From Enterococcus rotai (GTDB lineage Bacteria; Bacillota; Bacilli; Lactobacillales; Enterococcaceae), in NCBI RefSeq assembly GCF_001465345.1, contig NZ_CP013655.1, positions 3,559,513-3,623,512 of the forward strand: DNA of 64,000 nt, given 5' to 3'. Positions within the stretch are counted from its first letter, which is position 1. Each line of letters begins with the position of its first letter. The notes beneath the pieces are model-generated. The model did no database searches. It saw nothing but the letters and a program-made list of their open reading frames with translations, and was not told where the DNA came from. Position numbers and translations under genes: made by a program. Shown one piece after another: positions 35,637 through 43,336 of the stretch.

Positions 35637-38600
35637 TTATGGAAGATCTGGCACTTCACTTAATGTATAAACAATTTTTGCTCGATATTCGCCTAGCTTT
35701 TTGACATAATCTCCCGGCACTTCAACTTTAAAGCCTTTGCCTTTTGCAGACCAAGTTTGACTAATGTTATACTTCGTATCTGAAAAATTATCAGGTGATG
35801 TCAACAATTGATTTTGATCTACTGGGAAATTCTTTTCAGTTGTTCCGCCATCGTTATATCGCAAGATCCCTGAAAGAGTCTTATTCGATCCATCAGTTGT
35901 TTTAAAATCTTCCGTTACTTTGGCGTATAAATACCAACGTTGTTTTGTTGCTCGTGTATCTGTAACGACTAAATCCTTGTCCGTTTTAGCACTTTCTACG
36001 CGAAGATTTTTTGCGCTTGCTTCGTTCATCTCAAAATCAAGCAGCGTTGGTGCTGATGTGATCAATAATGTTCCTTTATAATGGAATTCAATCGTTGAAA
36101 TCTCTCCGTATTTCCCTTTGACAGATGTTGGCAATGGTTCGGGTAATACTTGACCGTCAACAATGATTTTATCTAAAACATATCCATCAAACGTTTCAGG
36201 TGTGATATCAAATGCTGTACCATCCTTTTGAGTAGTGATGGTATCACGATCTGGATCCATTTTCACATCATTATTAGTTTCATCTTTTTTCCTATAAAGA
36301 ACATTTAACTGGCTTTCACCACGTATTACGTTCAAACTAGTTGAATTGGATTGTTGAGAAGCTTTGGAACCGTCTCCAGCTGCGCCCGACACAGTATATG
36401 TTTGATTGACAACCTGAACAGCAGCATCTGCAGCAACAATAACGTCATATTTAATCACTGCCTCGTTCTCATCTAAATCCAAATCACTTAGATCGATTTT
36501 AAATTCTTTAGTCGATAGATCGAAATCCACTTTACTTGCTTCAAGTGCTACTCCATTGACCTTAACAGTACTCACATCTGGCGTGATTTTGTCAGGGAAT
36601 GGTGTATCGATTTTAAACGAAACATTCCCCCAAGCAGTCGGTGCTTCCGCTGTATTTTTGACAGTAGCTGTATAAGTGGCTTTTCCGCCTAAAGGAACCG
36701 TAGTTGGGCTAACATCAAATTCCGCCTTAATCACAGGTGTTCTTAATTTGGTGTATTTGAATGTTACTTTTTTATTTGTGACAAACTTAACTGTAACCGA
36801 TAACGGATCTGTTATTGGTGATGGTGTTTTATCTACACCATCTACAAGTACAGCCGATGGGATATACCCTTTGATTTGTTCAGAAGTAGCTATATATTCT
36901 ACTCCTTCTTCACCACTTGGTAATGGACTTGTCGTCGCAATTGCTGCCCCTGTTTCAGCATCAAGATGTTCAATATCTAAGTCAAATATTGTTTGAGTTA
37001 TCTCAATTTTGACTGTAATCGGCGTTTCAACGCCTTTAGCAGAAGTTAACATCAAAGGTACTTCTACAATATCCCCAGGTTTGTTGGTGCTGATATTTGG
37101 TGGTGTTCCAACATATGAGACTGTGACTGGACGATCGATTTCATTTTCTGTATCAACGTCATATGAAGAAAGTAATTCCTTGGCCTCTGGAAATGCTGTA
37201 GCGATATTCCCGCCCATTGGGATTTTTAGATCTTCTTTGGCCGTTCCATAAGGGACTCCTTCATAAAGAACTTGAGATTGAGTTTGTTCGGTATTGGTTT
37301 CTGAAATAAGTGTCTGCGAAATATTGGTTTTTGGATTGACGAATGTATAGGATGCAGTCGTTGCGGCTCCTGCCATCTCAAAATCTGTCATATAGCCATT
37401 ATCTGGCCCACTGTTTTGATAATTGTAAGCAGCTTTATTATTTTTAAAATCAAAAGATGGACTAGGATTTGCTACAACTTGAATATCAAATACTTTTCCA
37501 TTGAATTCATCTGAGGTAGAATCTTTGGCTTCAATCGTTGCTTTGTTACCACCTGTAATCACAATATTAAATACTTTGTCCGTTATATCGACTGTTGAAC
37601 CGTATTCAAATATTTTGATGTCTTCTTTTTTTAGTTCATAATAATCGGGTACTTGAGTATCTATTTTGAATGTCGTACTTCTGTTATTTACTTCAGCATT
37701 TTTTACATTATCTGCAATTGTTTGAAGAATCGAATATTTTAATTTTAAATAATCTGGATCATCATGTTTAGCACTGTTTCGTTCACCAAAGACAATCGGC
37801 TTTGCTGGAGCAATTCGTACTATGGAAGTTGTATCATAAAGAATGGCCATTGCGGAAGATGCTGTATTACTATTCGCTGAACGACGTTGCATATTCATTG
37901 AATATTCTTCACCTGAAACCAATTTAGAAACTTTAGATGAATCTAATCCAACTCTACTACCAGATCCATAAAACTCTGAGAATCCTGGTACTGTAAGTCC
38001 TGATTTTGTTTCTGTTTTGACCCGGACATCGGTTAGATTACGAACGTAAACATCGCTAAAGTCGTCCTTATTTTGTGGAGCTGAAACAGCTTTTAATCCA
38101 TTAATATTACTAAAGTTCCAAACACCTTTAAAATCTAATGGTGCACCACTTTTCGCATCAAAAAACTCATAGTGATATGAAATACTGTCATTGACTTCAT
38201 ATTTATCCCAAATATCAGTATTCGTAACACCATTTCTATTACCACTTCCAAAGAATAGGAAAAGTTTTCCCCAATTTTCTGCTGAGTTAGTAGAAACAGG
38301 TAGAAAATCGCTACTTTGACCATCTTTAACACTTCCAACAGCAATAAAGTTAATATTCGGATCTTGCTGAAAGTTCATTTCATCGATTACTAACTTCAAA
38401 TTGATATCTCTTCCATTATAAACAGCAGCATTTTTAACCAAAACCGATTTTTCCTTGCCTAAATCAGCTTTTTTAAATCGAAAAATTTTTGTTTTTTCCA
38501 ATCCCTGCGGAATAATGGTTGTATCCTCACCTGATACTTCATAGCCAATTTTATCTGTTAATTTAAAACTAGTTCCAAAATCACCCGGCAATTCAACAGC

Positions 38601-38795
38601 TTGTCCTGAGACTGCATCTGTTCCATCATTATTAAGAATGTGTACCCCAGGGGTATTAACACTATTAAATACTTGATATTGTTCATACTCCTCTGGTGAG
38701 GCTTTAATCGAATGATTTCCACTTATCCAATACCAACCAATCAAAAGAAACACACCAACAAACGACAAAAAAACGAACTTTTGTTTTTTTCTCAT
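35637..38795 (-). CDS. large multidomain surface adhesin with degenerate WxL C-terminus
   Basis: About 1,052 residues from the ATG at 38795 (AAAGGAGG ahead). Signal or anchor helix at the N-terminus, a lectin-like beta region (about 70-300), beta domains, a MucBP-like repeat (LDAETGAAIATTSPLPSGEEG to VKFVTNKKVTFKYTK), an Ig/DUF11-like domain (VPLGGKATYTATVKNTAEAP) and a C-terminal WxL-like domain. Its first motif reads RWYLYAKV; the second IVYTLSEVP, with tyrosine in place of tryptophan. It is likely a host- or matrix-binding protein held at the wall. Ligand unknown. Confidence 0.85.
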   Translation of the reverse strand: MRKKQKFVFLSFVGVFLLIGWYWISGNHSIKASPEEYEQYQVFNSVNTPGVHILNNDGTDAVSGQAVELPGDFGTSFKLTDKIGYEVSGEDTTIIPQGLEKTKIFRFKKADLGKEKSVLVKNAAVYNGRDINLKLVIDEMNFQQDPNINFIAVGSVKDGQSSDFLPVSTNSAENWGKLFLFFGSGNRNGVTNTDIWDKYEVNDSISYHYEFFDAKSGAPLDFKGVWNFSNINGLKAVSAPQNKDDFSDVYVRNLTDVRVKTETKSGLTVPGFSEFYGSGSRVGLDSSKVSKLVSGEEYSMNMQRRSANSNTASSAMAILYDTTSIVRIAPAKPIVFGERNSAKHDDPDYLKLKYSILQTIADNVKNAEVNNRSTTFKIDTQVPDYYELKKEDIKIFEYGSTVDITDKVFNIVITGGNKATIEAKDSTSDEFNGKVFDIQVVANPSPSFDFKNNKAAYNYQNSGPDNGYMTDFEMAGAATTASYTFVNPKTNISQTLISETNTEQTQSQVLYEGVPYGTAKEDLKIPMGGNIATAFPEAKELLSSYDVDTENEIDRPVTVSYVGTPPNISTNKPGDIVEVPLMLTSAKGVETPITVKIEITQTIFDLDIEHLDAETGAAIATTSPLPSGEEGVEYIATSEQIKGYIPSAVLVDGVDKTPSPITDPLSVTVKFVTNKKVTFKYTKLRTPVIKAEFDVSPTTVPLGGKATYTATVKNTAEAPTAWGNVSFKIDTPFPDKITPDVSTVKVNGVALEASKVDFDLSTKEFKIDLSDLDLDENEAVIKYDVIVAADAAVQVVNQTYTVSGAAGDGSKASQQSNSTSLNVIRGESQLNVLYRKKDETNNDVKMDPDRDTITTQKDGTAFDITPETFDGYVLDKIIVDGQVLPEPLPTSVKGKYGEISTIEFHYKGTLLITSAPTLLDFEMNEASAKNLRVESAKTDKDLVVTDTRATKQRWYLYAKVTEDFKTTDGSNKTLSGILRYNDGGTTEKNFPVDQNQLLTSPDNFSDTKYNISQTWSAKGKGFKVEVPGDYVKKLGEYRAKIVYTLSEVPDLP

Positions 38796-38830
38796 TTTAG
38801 TCCTCCTTTCCTTCATGATTTTTGGAAATA

Positions 38831-38873
38831 AACCAAGTTCATATTTAAATGAACCTAAAATATGAACTTGGTT
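38831..38873 (-). terminator. intercistronic hairpin after the first surface gene
   Basis: AACCAAGTTCATATTT (38831-38846) and its exact 16-base complement (38858-38873) around an 11-base loop. The T-run on the minus strand is short and broken. It probably attenuates, so that the first gene is made in excess over the adhesin. Confidence 0.6.
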
Positions 38874-38893
38874 CTTTTATCACGCTTAATCTT

Positions 38894-40228
38894 TTAGAAG
38901 CCACCAGCTTCAAGAGAGATTTTACCGTAATTTTCCATTTTGAACTGTTGATCTAAATCACCAGTAACAGAAAGTGTTTTACTGTTGCAAATTTTACCGA
39001 AGTTTACTGCAAAGTCGCCACCATCAAAAACTTGAGAAGGATTTTCAGCGTAATCTCCACCAATTTGTGCCCATGTTGAAACATCACTTATATTTTTAGC
39101 GTTAATTGTTGTATTTGTTGAATAGAACAATTTAGCATTTGCTTTTTTGTTTGCTACTTCAAATTTTGCTGGAGAATCCATATTGATTTGAGCACCTTTG
39201 TACTCACTGCGAATAACACCCTTGCTACTATTACCAGTTGCTACAAATTCAGAATCTGGTGCAAGATTTACTTGAGCGCCATAATATTGTAAATTAACTG
39301 CTGCGTAGTTACCGCCACCACGGCCATTAAAGTATGCTTTCGCACCACTTGCTAAGTTTAACGATGGGAATTTATTTACATAGTCAGCACGTGGAATAAA
39401 CTCAAATGCTACACCAGCTGCATCAACATCTAAAGTTGCATTTTCATCAATATCAACTTTTTGAACTTTATCATAAAATACTGGGTAGTAGTGATTTACA
39501 TCACTTTGTGGTCCGATTTTTACATTAACGTTAGCTTTAGCACCAATTTTCACTTCACCAGTTGCTTTGCCTTTGATCAAAGCACCATTAAAGTAAAATG
39601 CACCAAATTGACCATGGTCTTTATTAGCAGCAATTCCGTTATAAACTGTTCCTGGTAAGAATTCTAAATCATGAACCCATGCATTTTCTCCACGAGTATT
39701 AATGTTATTTGTACCAGCAAACGTCAATTTCCCTTCACTAAGGTGAACAAAACGTGCGCCTTCATAAGTTACATTTTCTGCATAAACATCCCAACCATAA
39801 CTTGATGGTCCATTACCAGAACCACCAGTGAAGAAACGTCCATCGCCATCCGCGCCTACGATGTTGACGTTTTTGATTGAAATTGTATTTTTACCTTTAG
39901 TATTTTGTTTTCCATAGATAGAGTTGTGTGCTGAGTTGATCACTACACCTTTATCTGCATTACCATTGATCGTTAAATCACGATTTGGAATGTTTGTAAT
40001 GTTTTTCTTGAATTGAATACTTTGATTAACATTGATTACTGTAATTGCTGGATTTTTCAACGCTGCATCGAATTCTTCAATCGTTGATACTTCTGCTGTT
40101 TCTTCCGCTGCATAAGCAATAACTGACTCTCCGGTAAATGGTGTTGGTACTGACAATACCGCTACTCCTAATGCAGCAGTTGCAGCTAATGTTACTAATC
40201 CTCTTTTGAAAATTTGTGTTTTTTTCAA
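38894..40228 (-). CDS. secreted pectate-lyase-like beta-helix surface protein
   Basis: 444 residues. Signal peptide (RGLVTLAATAALGVAVLSVP, cleavage after AYA), then a region of regularly spaced beta strands and asparagine ladders (VDIDENATLDVDAAGVAFEF; VNLAPDSEFVATGN) that is best explained as a right-handed parallel beta helix, like the pectate-lyase-like adhesion domains of WxL loci. No WxL or LPxTG signal is present. Start TTG at 40228 with GGAGGAAG ahead. As first gene of the operon it is probably the most abundant product. Confidence 0.8.
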   Translation of the reverse strand: MKKTQIFKRGLVTLAATAALGVAVLSVPTPFTGESVIAYAAEETAEVSTIEEFDAALKNPAITVINVNQSIQFKKNITNIPNRDLTINGNADKGVVINSAHNSIYGKQNTKGKNTISIKNVNIVGADGDGRFFTGGSGNGPSSYGWDVYAENVTYEGARFVHLSEGKLTFAGTNNINTRGENAWVHDLEFLPGTVYNGIAANKDHGQFGAFYFNGALIKGKATGEVKIGAKANVNVKIGPQSDVNHYYPVFYDKVQKVDIDENATLDVDAAGVAFEFIPRADYVNKFPSLNLASGAKAYFNGRGGGNYAAVNLQYYGAQVNLAPDSEFVATGNSSKGVIRSEYKGAQINMDSPAKFEVANKKANAKLFYSTNTTINAKNISDVSTWAQIGGDYAENPSQVFDGGDFAVNFGKICNSKTLSVTGDLDQQFKMENYGKISLEAGGF

Positions 40229-40322
40229 TTTTCTTCCTCCTAAGATGTGTGTTTTGACGAAACTTTTTTGACTCTTCCTCCTCTCCAGAAAAATGAGTAC
40301 ATATTTACTTTACTCGTTATTT

Positions 40323-40373
40323 CTAACCAGTTTCGCAAATTACCTTTTTGACTGAAATGAAATGTTTAAGCAT
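40323..40373 (-). CDS. 16-residue ORF with ideal ribosome site upstream of the surface operon
   Basis: MLKHFISVKKVICETG followed by TAG. GGAGG lies exactly 7 bases before the ATG. The ORF lies in the 244-bp gap between the regulator and the first surface gene, in the operon leader. It could be a leader peptide, a small signal peptide or chance; the strong ribosome site favours real translation. No partner is recognised. Confidence 0.45.
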   Translation of the reverse strand: MLKHFISVKKVICETG

Positions 40374-40472
40374 GTCTTTTCCTCCTACTTTCCCATTAAA
40401 AATCAAATGATTTATCCTTTTACTGAGTCAATTTTCAATCAGCCGATTCTCAGTCTTTGTTCATTTTTGGTA

Positions 40473-41195
40473 TCAAATATTCAACATATATCCCTTAGAA
40501 CGAATGGTTTTGATATATTGAGGCTTTTCGATATCTATTTCAAGTTTTTTTCTCAAATGAAAAACTAAGTTTGAAACCCGATATTTTCGATTTCTATAGG
40601 TATCGTTCCAAACGTTTTTGTAAATTTCTTCATATGTCATCGTCTTACGTGCATTTTTATGTAAATATTCAACTGTAAGAAATTCTAGCTTTGTTAAGTT
40701 GACTTCTATCCCATCTTCTAAACAGACACTTAAATTTTCTGGTATTAACTTAAAGATAGCGGACCGCTCAACCAGTTTTTTTTGAGGTGCTTCTATTGGG
40801 TACTCTAGTTGTTTAAAACGCTTTAGTAAGTTTCTCATCATCAGTATCGATTCGTCCGTTTCATTTCCTTGTTCGATGATGCCGTCTGCACCCAATTGTA
40901 AATAAACAATTCGATTCGTTTTATTGATGGTATCTGATGAGGATAAAATCCAAAGTGGTAATGCTGTTTGCTTCCTTACATTCATAATCAGTTCACAAGT
41001 CCAGTTGATATTACTAGCATCAGAATCTTCAATAATCAATGTGTCCATTAAATTCAATGTACTGTTATTGCTTTCAAATAAAAGTTGTGCCTTTTCTTTG
41101 TTGATAATTTGAATATTACATTGAAGTGATTGGAATAATTCTTTATGTTCTTCGCTGATTTCGCTACTGTGTGAGATACAACCGATCGTATACAT
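40473..41195 (-). CDS. OmpR-type winged-helix regulator with a degenerate receiver domain
   Basis: About 240 residues from the ATG at 41195 (GGAGGG 9-10 bases ahead). Residues 1-130 look like a receiver domain (MDTLIIEDSDASN; LPLWILSSSD; LGADGIIEQG) but without the N-terminal acidic pair. Residues 145-240 are the winged-helix DNA-binding domain (LTKLEFLTVEYLHKN, YRVSNLVFHLRKKLE, YIKTIRSKGYML). There is no histidine kinase nearby. Related orphan regulators adjoin WxL clusters in enterococci, so this one probably controls the operon downstream. Behind its start lies the putative invertible element. Confidence 0.82.
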   Translation of the reverse strand: MYTIGCISHSSEISEEHKELFQSLQCNIQIINKEKAQLLFESNNSTLNLMDTLIIEDSDASNINWTCELIMNVRKQTALPLWILSSSDTINKTNRIVYLQLGADGIIEQGNETDESILMMRNLLKRFKQLEYPIEAPQKKLVERSAIFKLIPENLSVCLEDGIEVNLTKLEFLTVEYLHKNARKTMTYEEIYKNVWNDTYRNRKYRVSNLVFHLRKKLEIDIEKPQYIKTIRSKGYMLNI

Positions 41196-41319
41196 TAATG
41201 AGGCCCTCCCTATCATCATTTTTTACAGTTTGATTACTTTGTTTCTTTACTCTAAACTTTTATTTATTTTAAGGCTTTAAAGTTTAGAAATTATCGTTTT
41301 ACGCTTATAATAGTCACAT

Positions 41320-41349
41320 GGTTATTCATTATGGGCTTAATGAATAACC
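41320..41349. promoter_or_regulatory. 12-bp perfect dyad upstream of the regulator
   Basis: GGTTATTCATTA and its complement around TGGGCT. A TATTAT -10-like box lies a few bases downstream on the minus strand (about 41306-41311). The dyad is where an operator for the regulator gene would sit; alternatively it is a hairpin stopping transcripts from the element. Confidence 0.5.
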
Positions 41350-41358
41350 AATCATGGC

Positions 41359-41378
41359 TTATCTTTGAAGAAAGATAA
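41359..41378. other. 8-bp stem-loop between the dyad and the left inverted repeat
   Basis: TTATCTTT, GAAG, AAAGATAA. It lies 12 bp outside the left inverted repeat. Its role is unknown; with the dyad at 41320 it forms a palindrome-rich buffer between element and regulator. Confidence 0.4.
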
Positions 41379-41390
41379 TTTGTTTGGCTT

Positions 41391-41420
41391 TTTCTTGAAT
41401 GTAACAGTTATAAGAAAATA
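41391..41420 (+). repeat. left 30-bp inverted repeat of the putative invertible element
   Basis: Exact reverse complement of 43002-43031. The repeat has the form of a tyrosine-recombinase core site: arms TTTCTTATAA and (on the other strand) TTTCTTGAAT around the 7-base spacer CTGTTAC. Identity stops abruptly at both ends. Confidence 0.85.
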
Positions 41421-41469
41421 GCCTTTTTTTGTCTATATACTAGCTCTTCTCATTAGTATTGACCATTTT

Positions 41470-41478
41470 TTGACGGCT
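41470..41478 (+). repeat. TTGACGGCT repeat, left copy
   Basis: Same 9-mer, same strand, as 42720-42728 and 42732-42740; followed by a TAAAAA-like stretch in the left copy and the last right copy. Direct repeats on both sides of an integrase gene are typical of arm-type sites bound by the N-terminal domain of the recombinase. Confidence 0.6.
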
Positions 41479-41518
41479 TTAAAAATCATTTGAATAAAAT
41501 ATTTGCTTCAGTTAAAGC

Positions 41519-41571
41519 AAAAAAGCTTCAGATAAACTAAAGTAAGATCTTAGTTTATCTGAAGCTTTTTT
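41519..41571 (-). terminator. terminator of the recombinase gene
   Basis: A 22-bp perfect stem (A6-GCTTCAGATAAACTAA and its complement ending T6) around a 9-base loop; it overlaps the stop codon of the recombinase gene and blocks read-through toward the regulator. Confidence 0.9.
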
Positions 41572-42694
41572 AAGAGAAAATAGTCGCATTTCCAAGTTTG
41601 TGATCTATAACAGAAACAGCCTCTTTCCTATTTTCCCACAGTGAATCGGTGTATGTGTCTAACGTTAATTTTATTGAAGCGTGGCCTAATAGTTTACTTA
41701 GCGTAGCGATATCAATTCCTTGTTCTACACATCGGGTAGCGAACGTATGACGTAACACGTGGAAATGAATAGGACGTATTCCAGCATCCTTAATATTCTT
41801 TTTGAATCGATAACTAATTACTCTAGGTTCTGCATAGCTACCTTTACAAGAAATCACATATTCAGAAGTATCGATTTTTTGTTTATCCAATAAATAATTT
41901 TTTAAATTTTTTGCCAAAGGGATCGATCGTTTCGAACTTTTTGTTTTCGGCTCAGCCATAATTATTTCCGTTTTTTTGTTATTCTCTGTATTTGGGATTC
42001 TGTATAATGTTCTTTTGATATAAATAATATTTTTTTCGAAATCGATATCAGACCACTTCAATCCACTGATTTCACCAATTCTTAACCCGGTATACAATGC
42101 TAAGATAACAGCAGAACATTTTTTTTCATTTAGTGCGATTTGTTCGATCTTCTCTTGATCTTTTAAACTAAGCGCTGTTATTTCGCCTACTGTTGTTGTT
42201 GATAATGACAAATTACTACATGGGTTTGAAAGAATGTAATTTTCTAAAAATGCTTTATTCATGGCACTTTTTAGTACAGTCACAATTGAATGGATTGTGG
42301 AAGATGATAGATTTAAATTTGTTAAATAATTGATGAATTCTTCTACTTCACCGCTTTTTACTTGAACCAGCTGTTTTCTTCCTAAAAACGGAACAATGTA
42401 TTTATCAATTCGTAAGCGGTAGCTGGAATAAGTAGAAAGCTTGATTTTTTTCCGCATCAACCCATTCAGCCAATAATTCAACCACTCTTGAACCGTTCCT
42501 TTGAATAAGTTAAGATTATTATGCGAAAAAGAGTATTGAACTTTCAATTCGGCGAGCCTCTTTTTTACATGTGCATAGCGTTTTCCGTAAATATAGCCAT
42601 AAATGATTTTACCATGTTCATTTCTTGCCTTCATATAACGTCCTTCCCAGCGTCCATCCTTCCTTTTATAAATATTCTCACCTTTTCTACTCAC
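41570..42694 (-). CDS. tyrosine recombinase (integrase family)
   Basis: 374 residues: an N-terminal arm-binding domain (GENIYKRKDGRWEGRYMKAR), the SAM-like core-binding domain (about 65-160, TVQEWLNYWL to LKSAMNKAFLENYILSNP) and the catalytic domain with ALYTGLRIGEISGLKW (Arg), the lysine region, HVLRHTFATRC (His, Arg), LGHASIKLTLDTYTD (His and nucleophile Tyr). All active-site residues are present. Start GTG at 42694 with AAGGGTG ahead. It resembles phage and Tn916-class integrases, but no excisionase, relaxase or phage gene is nearby; the gene fills the inverted-repeat segment by itself. Confidence 0.92.
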   Translation of the reverse strand: MSRKGENIYKRKDGRWEGRYMKARNEHGKIIYGYIYGKRYAHVKKRLAELKVQYSFSHNNLNLFKGTVQEWLNYWLNGLMRKKIKLSTYSSYRLRIDKYIVPFLGRKQLVQVKSGEVEEFINYLTNLNLSSSTIHSIVTVLKSAMNKAFLENYILSNPCSNLSLSTTTVGEITALSLKDQEKIEQIALNEKKCSAVILALYTGLRIGEISGLKWSDIDFEKNIIYIKRTLYRIPNTENNKKTEIIMAEPKTKSSKRSIPLAKNLKNYLLDKQKIDTSEYVISCKGSYAEPRVISYRFKKNIKDAGIRPIHFHVLRHTFATRCVEQGIDIATLSKLLGHASIKLTLDTYTDSLWENRKEAVSVIDHKLGNATIFS

Positions 42695-42719
42695 AACTTG
42701 ACACCCTTTCCCAAAAAAA

Positions 42720-42740
42720 TTGACGGCTTATTTGACGGCT
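42720..42740 (+). repeat. two TTGACGGCT repeats, right copies
   Basis: Copies at 42720-42728 and 42732-42740, 12 bp apart, just upstream of the recombinase start. See the left copy at 41470. Their place at the recombinase promoter could also let the enzyme control its own expression. Confidence 0.6.
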
Positions 42741-43001
42741 AAAAAATAAAAATCTATTTTTACAATGTATAAACAATAGTATTTACTGAAATAAAAACAA
42801 TATAAACAAGTAATTCCACAGACAAATCCATTTAATTTGAATTTGTAACCAAAAATAATAAATAACTATTCTCATTTTTTTATCAAAATTATTAAAAATA
42901 TGATAAAAAAATGATCTTTTCCTTATAGACTACTTTTCAATTTTGATATAGAATGAATAAGTAGTTAGATTTAAATACGTTTATACATTTATTAGATTTA
43001 T
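42741..43001. other. AT-rich upstream region of the recombinase
   Basis: No gene is seen. The stretch is extremely AT-rich, with several possible -10 boxes on both strands, none convincing. It must hold the recombinase promoter and possibly one reading outward. Confidence 0.4.
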
Positions 43002-43031
43002 TATTTTCTTATAACTGTTACATTCAAGAAA
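43002..43031 (-). repeat. right 30-bp inverted repeat of the putative invertible element
   Basis: Exact reverse complement of 41391-41420; flanking bases differ immediately on either side. Confidence 0.85.
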
Positions 43032-43136
43032 GAAATTTCACTTCCTTAACACAATTTCATTATAACAATATACCCCCTATTTTTCACCTTTTTATTAAAA
43101 TAAAATATCTTTTATATCGTTATTATATGTTTGAAT

Positions 43137-43182
43137 AAAAACAGTTACTTTAGCACTTTTTCTGGCTAAAGCAACTGTTTTT
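43137..43182 (+). terminator. bidirectional terminator right of the element
   Basis: AAAACAGTT-A-CTTTAGC pairs with GCTAAAG-C-AACTGTTTT around a 10-base loop, flanked by A- and T-runs. It would stop transcripts leaving the element to the right, shielding the TraX-like gene. The rest of 43032-43336 shows only AT-rich DNA. Confidence 0.8.
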
Positions 43183-43336
43183 GTCTAATCTATTCTTTCT
43201 CAATCTTACAACCGTTGTAAGTCCCTTTTAATTTTCCCCATTATAAATAGCATCAGAGTAAGATTTTAGCTAAAGTAGTTGGTTATCTATGGTAAACTAA
43301 TAGAGTCTAACTATCTATCTTAAAAGGAGTGATCTA

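Larger units (their letters stand above)
41391..43031. mobile_element. putative self-contained invertible element with tyrosine recombinase
   Basis: A 1,641-bp segment bounded by exact 30-bp inverted repeats. It carries one gene, a tyrosine recombinase, with its own terminator and three copies of TTGACGGCT near its ends. Integrated elements leave direct, not inverted, repeats, so site-specific inversion is the simplest reading. The segment lies between the surface-operon regulator and a TraX-like gene. Confidence 0.7.

Noticed and set aside
41391..43031. Integrated phage or ICE remnant with att sites
   Set aside because: The flanking 30-bp repeats are inverted, not direct, and no other mobile-element gene is present. 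Kept only as an alternative.
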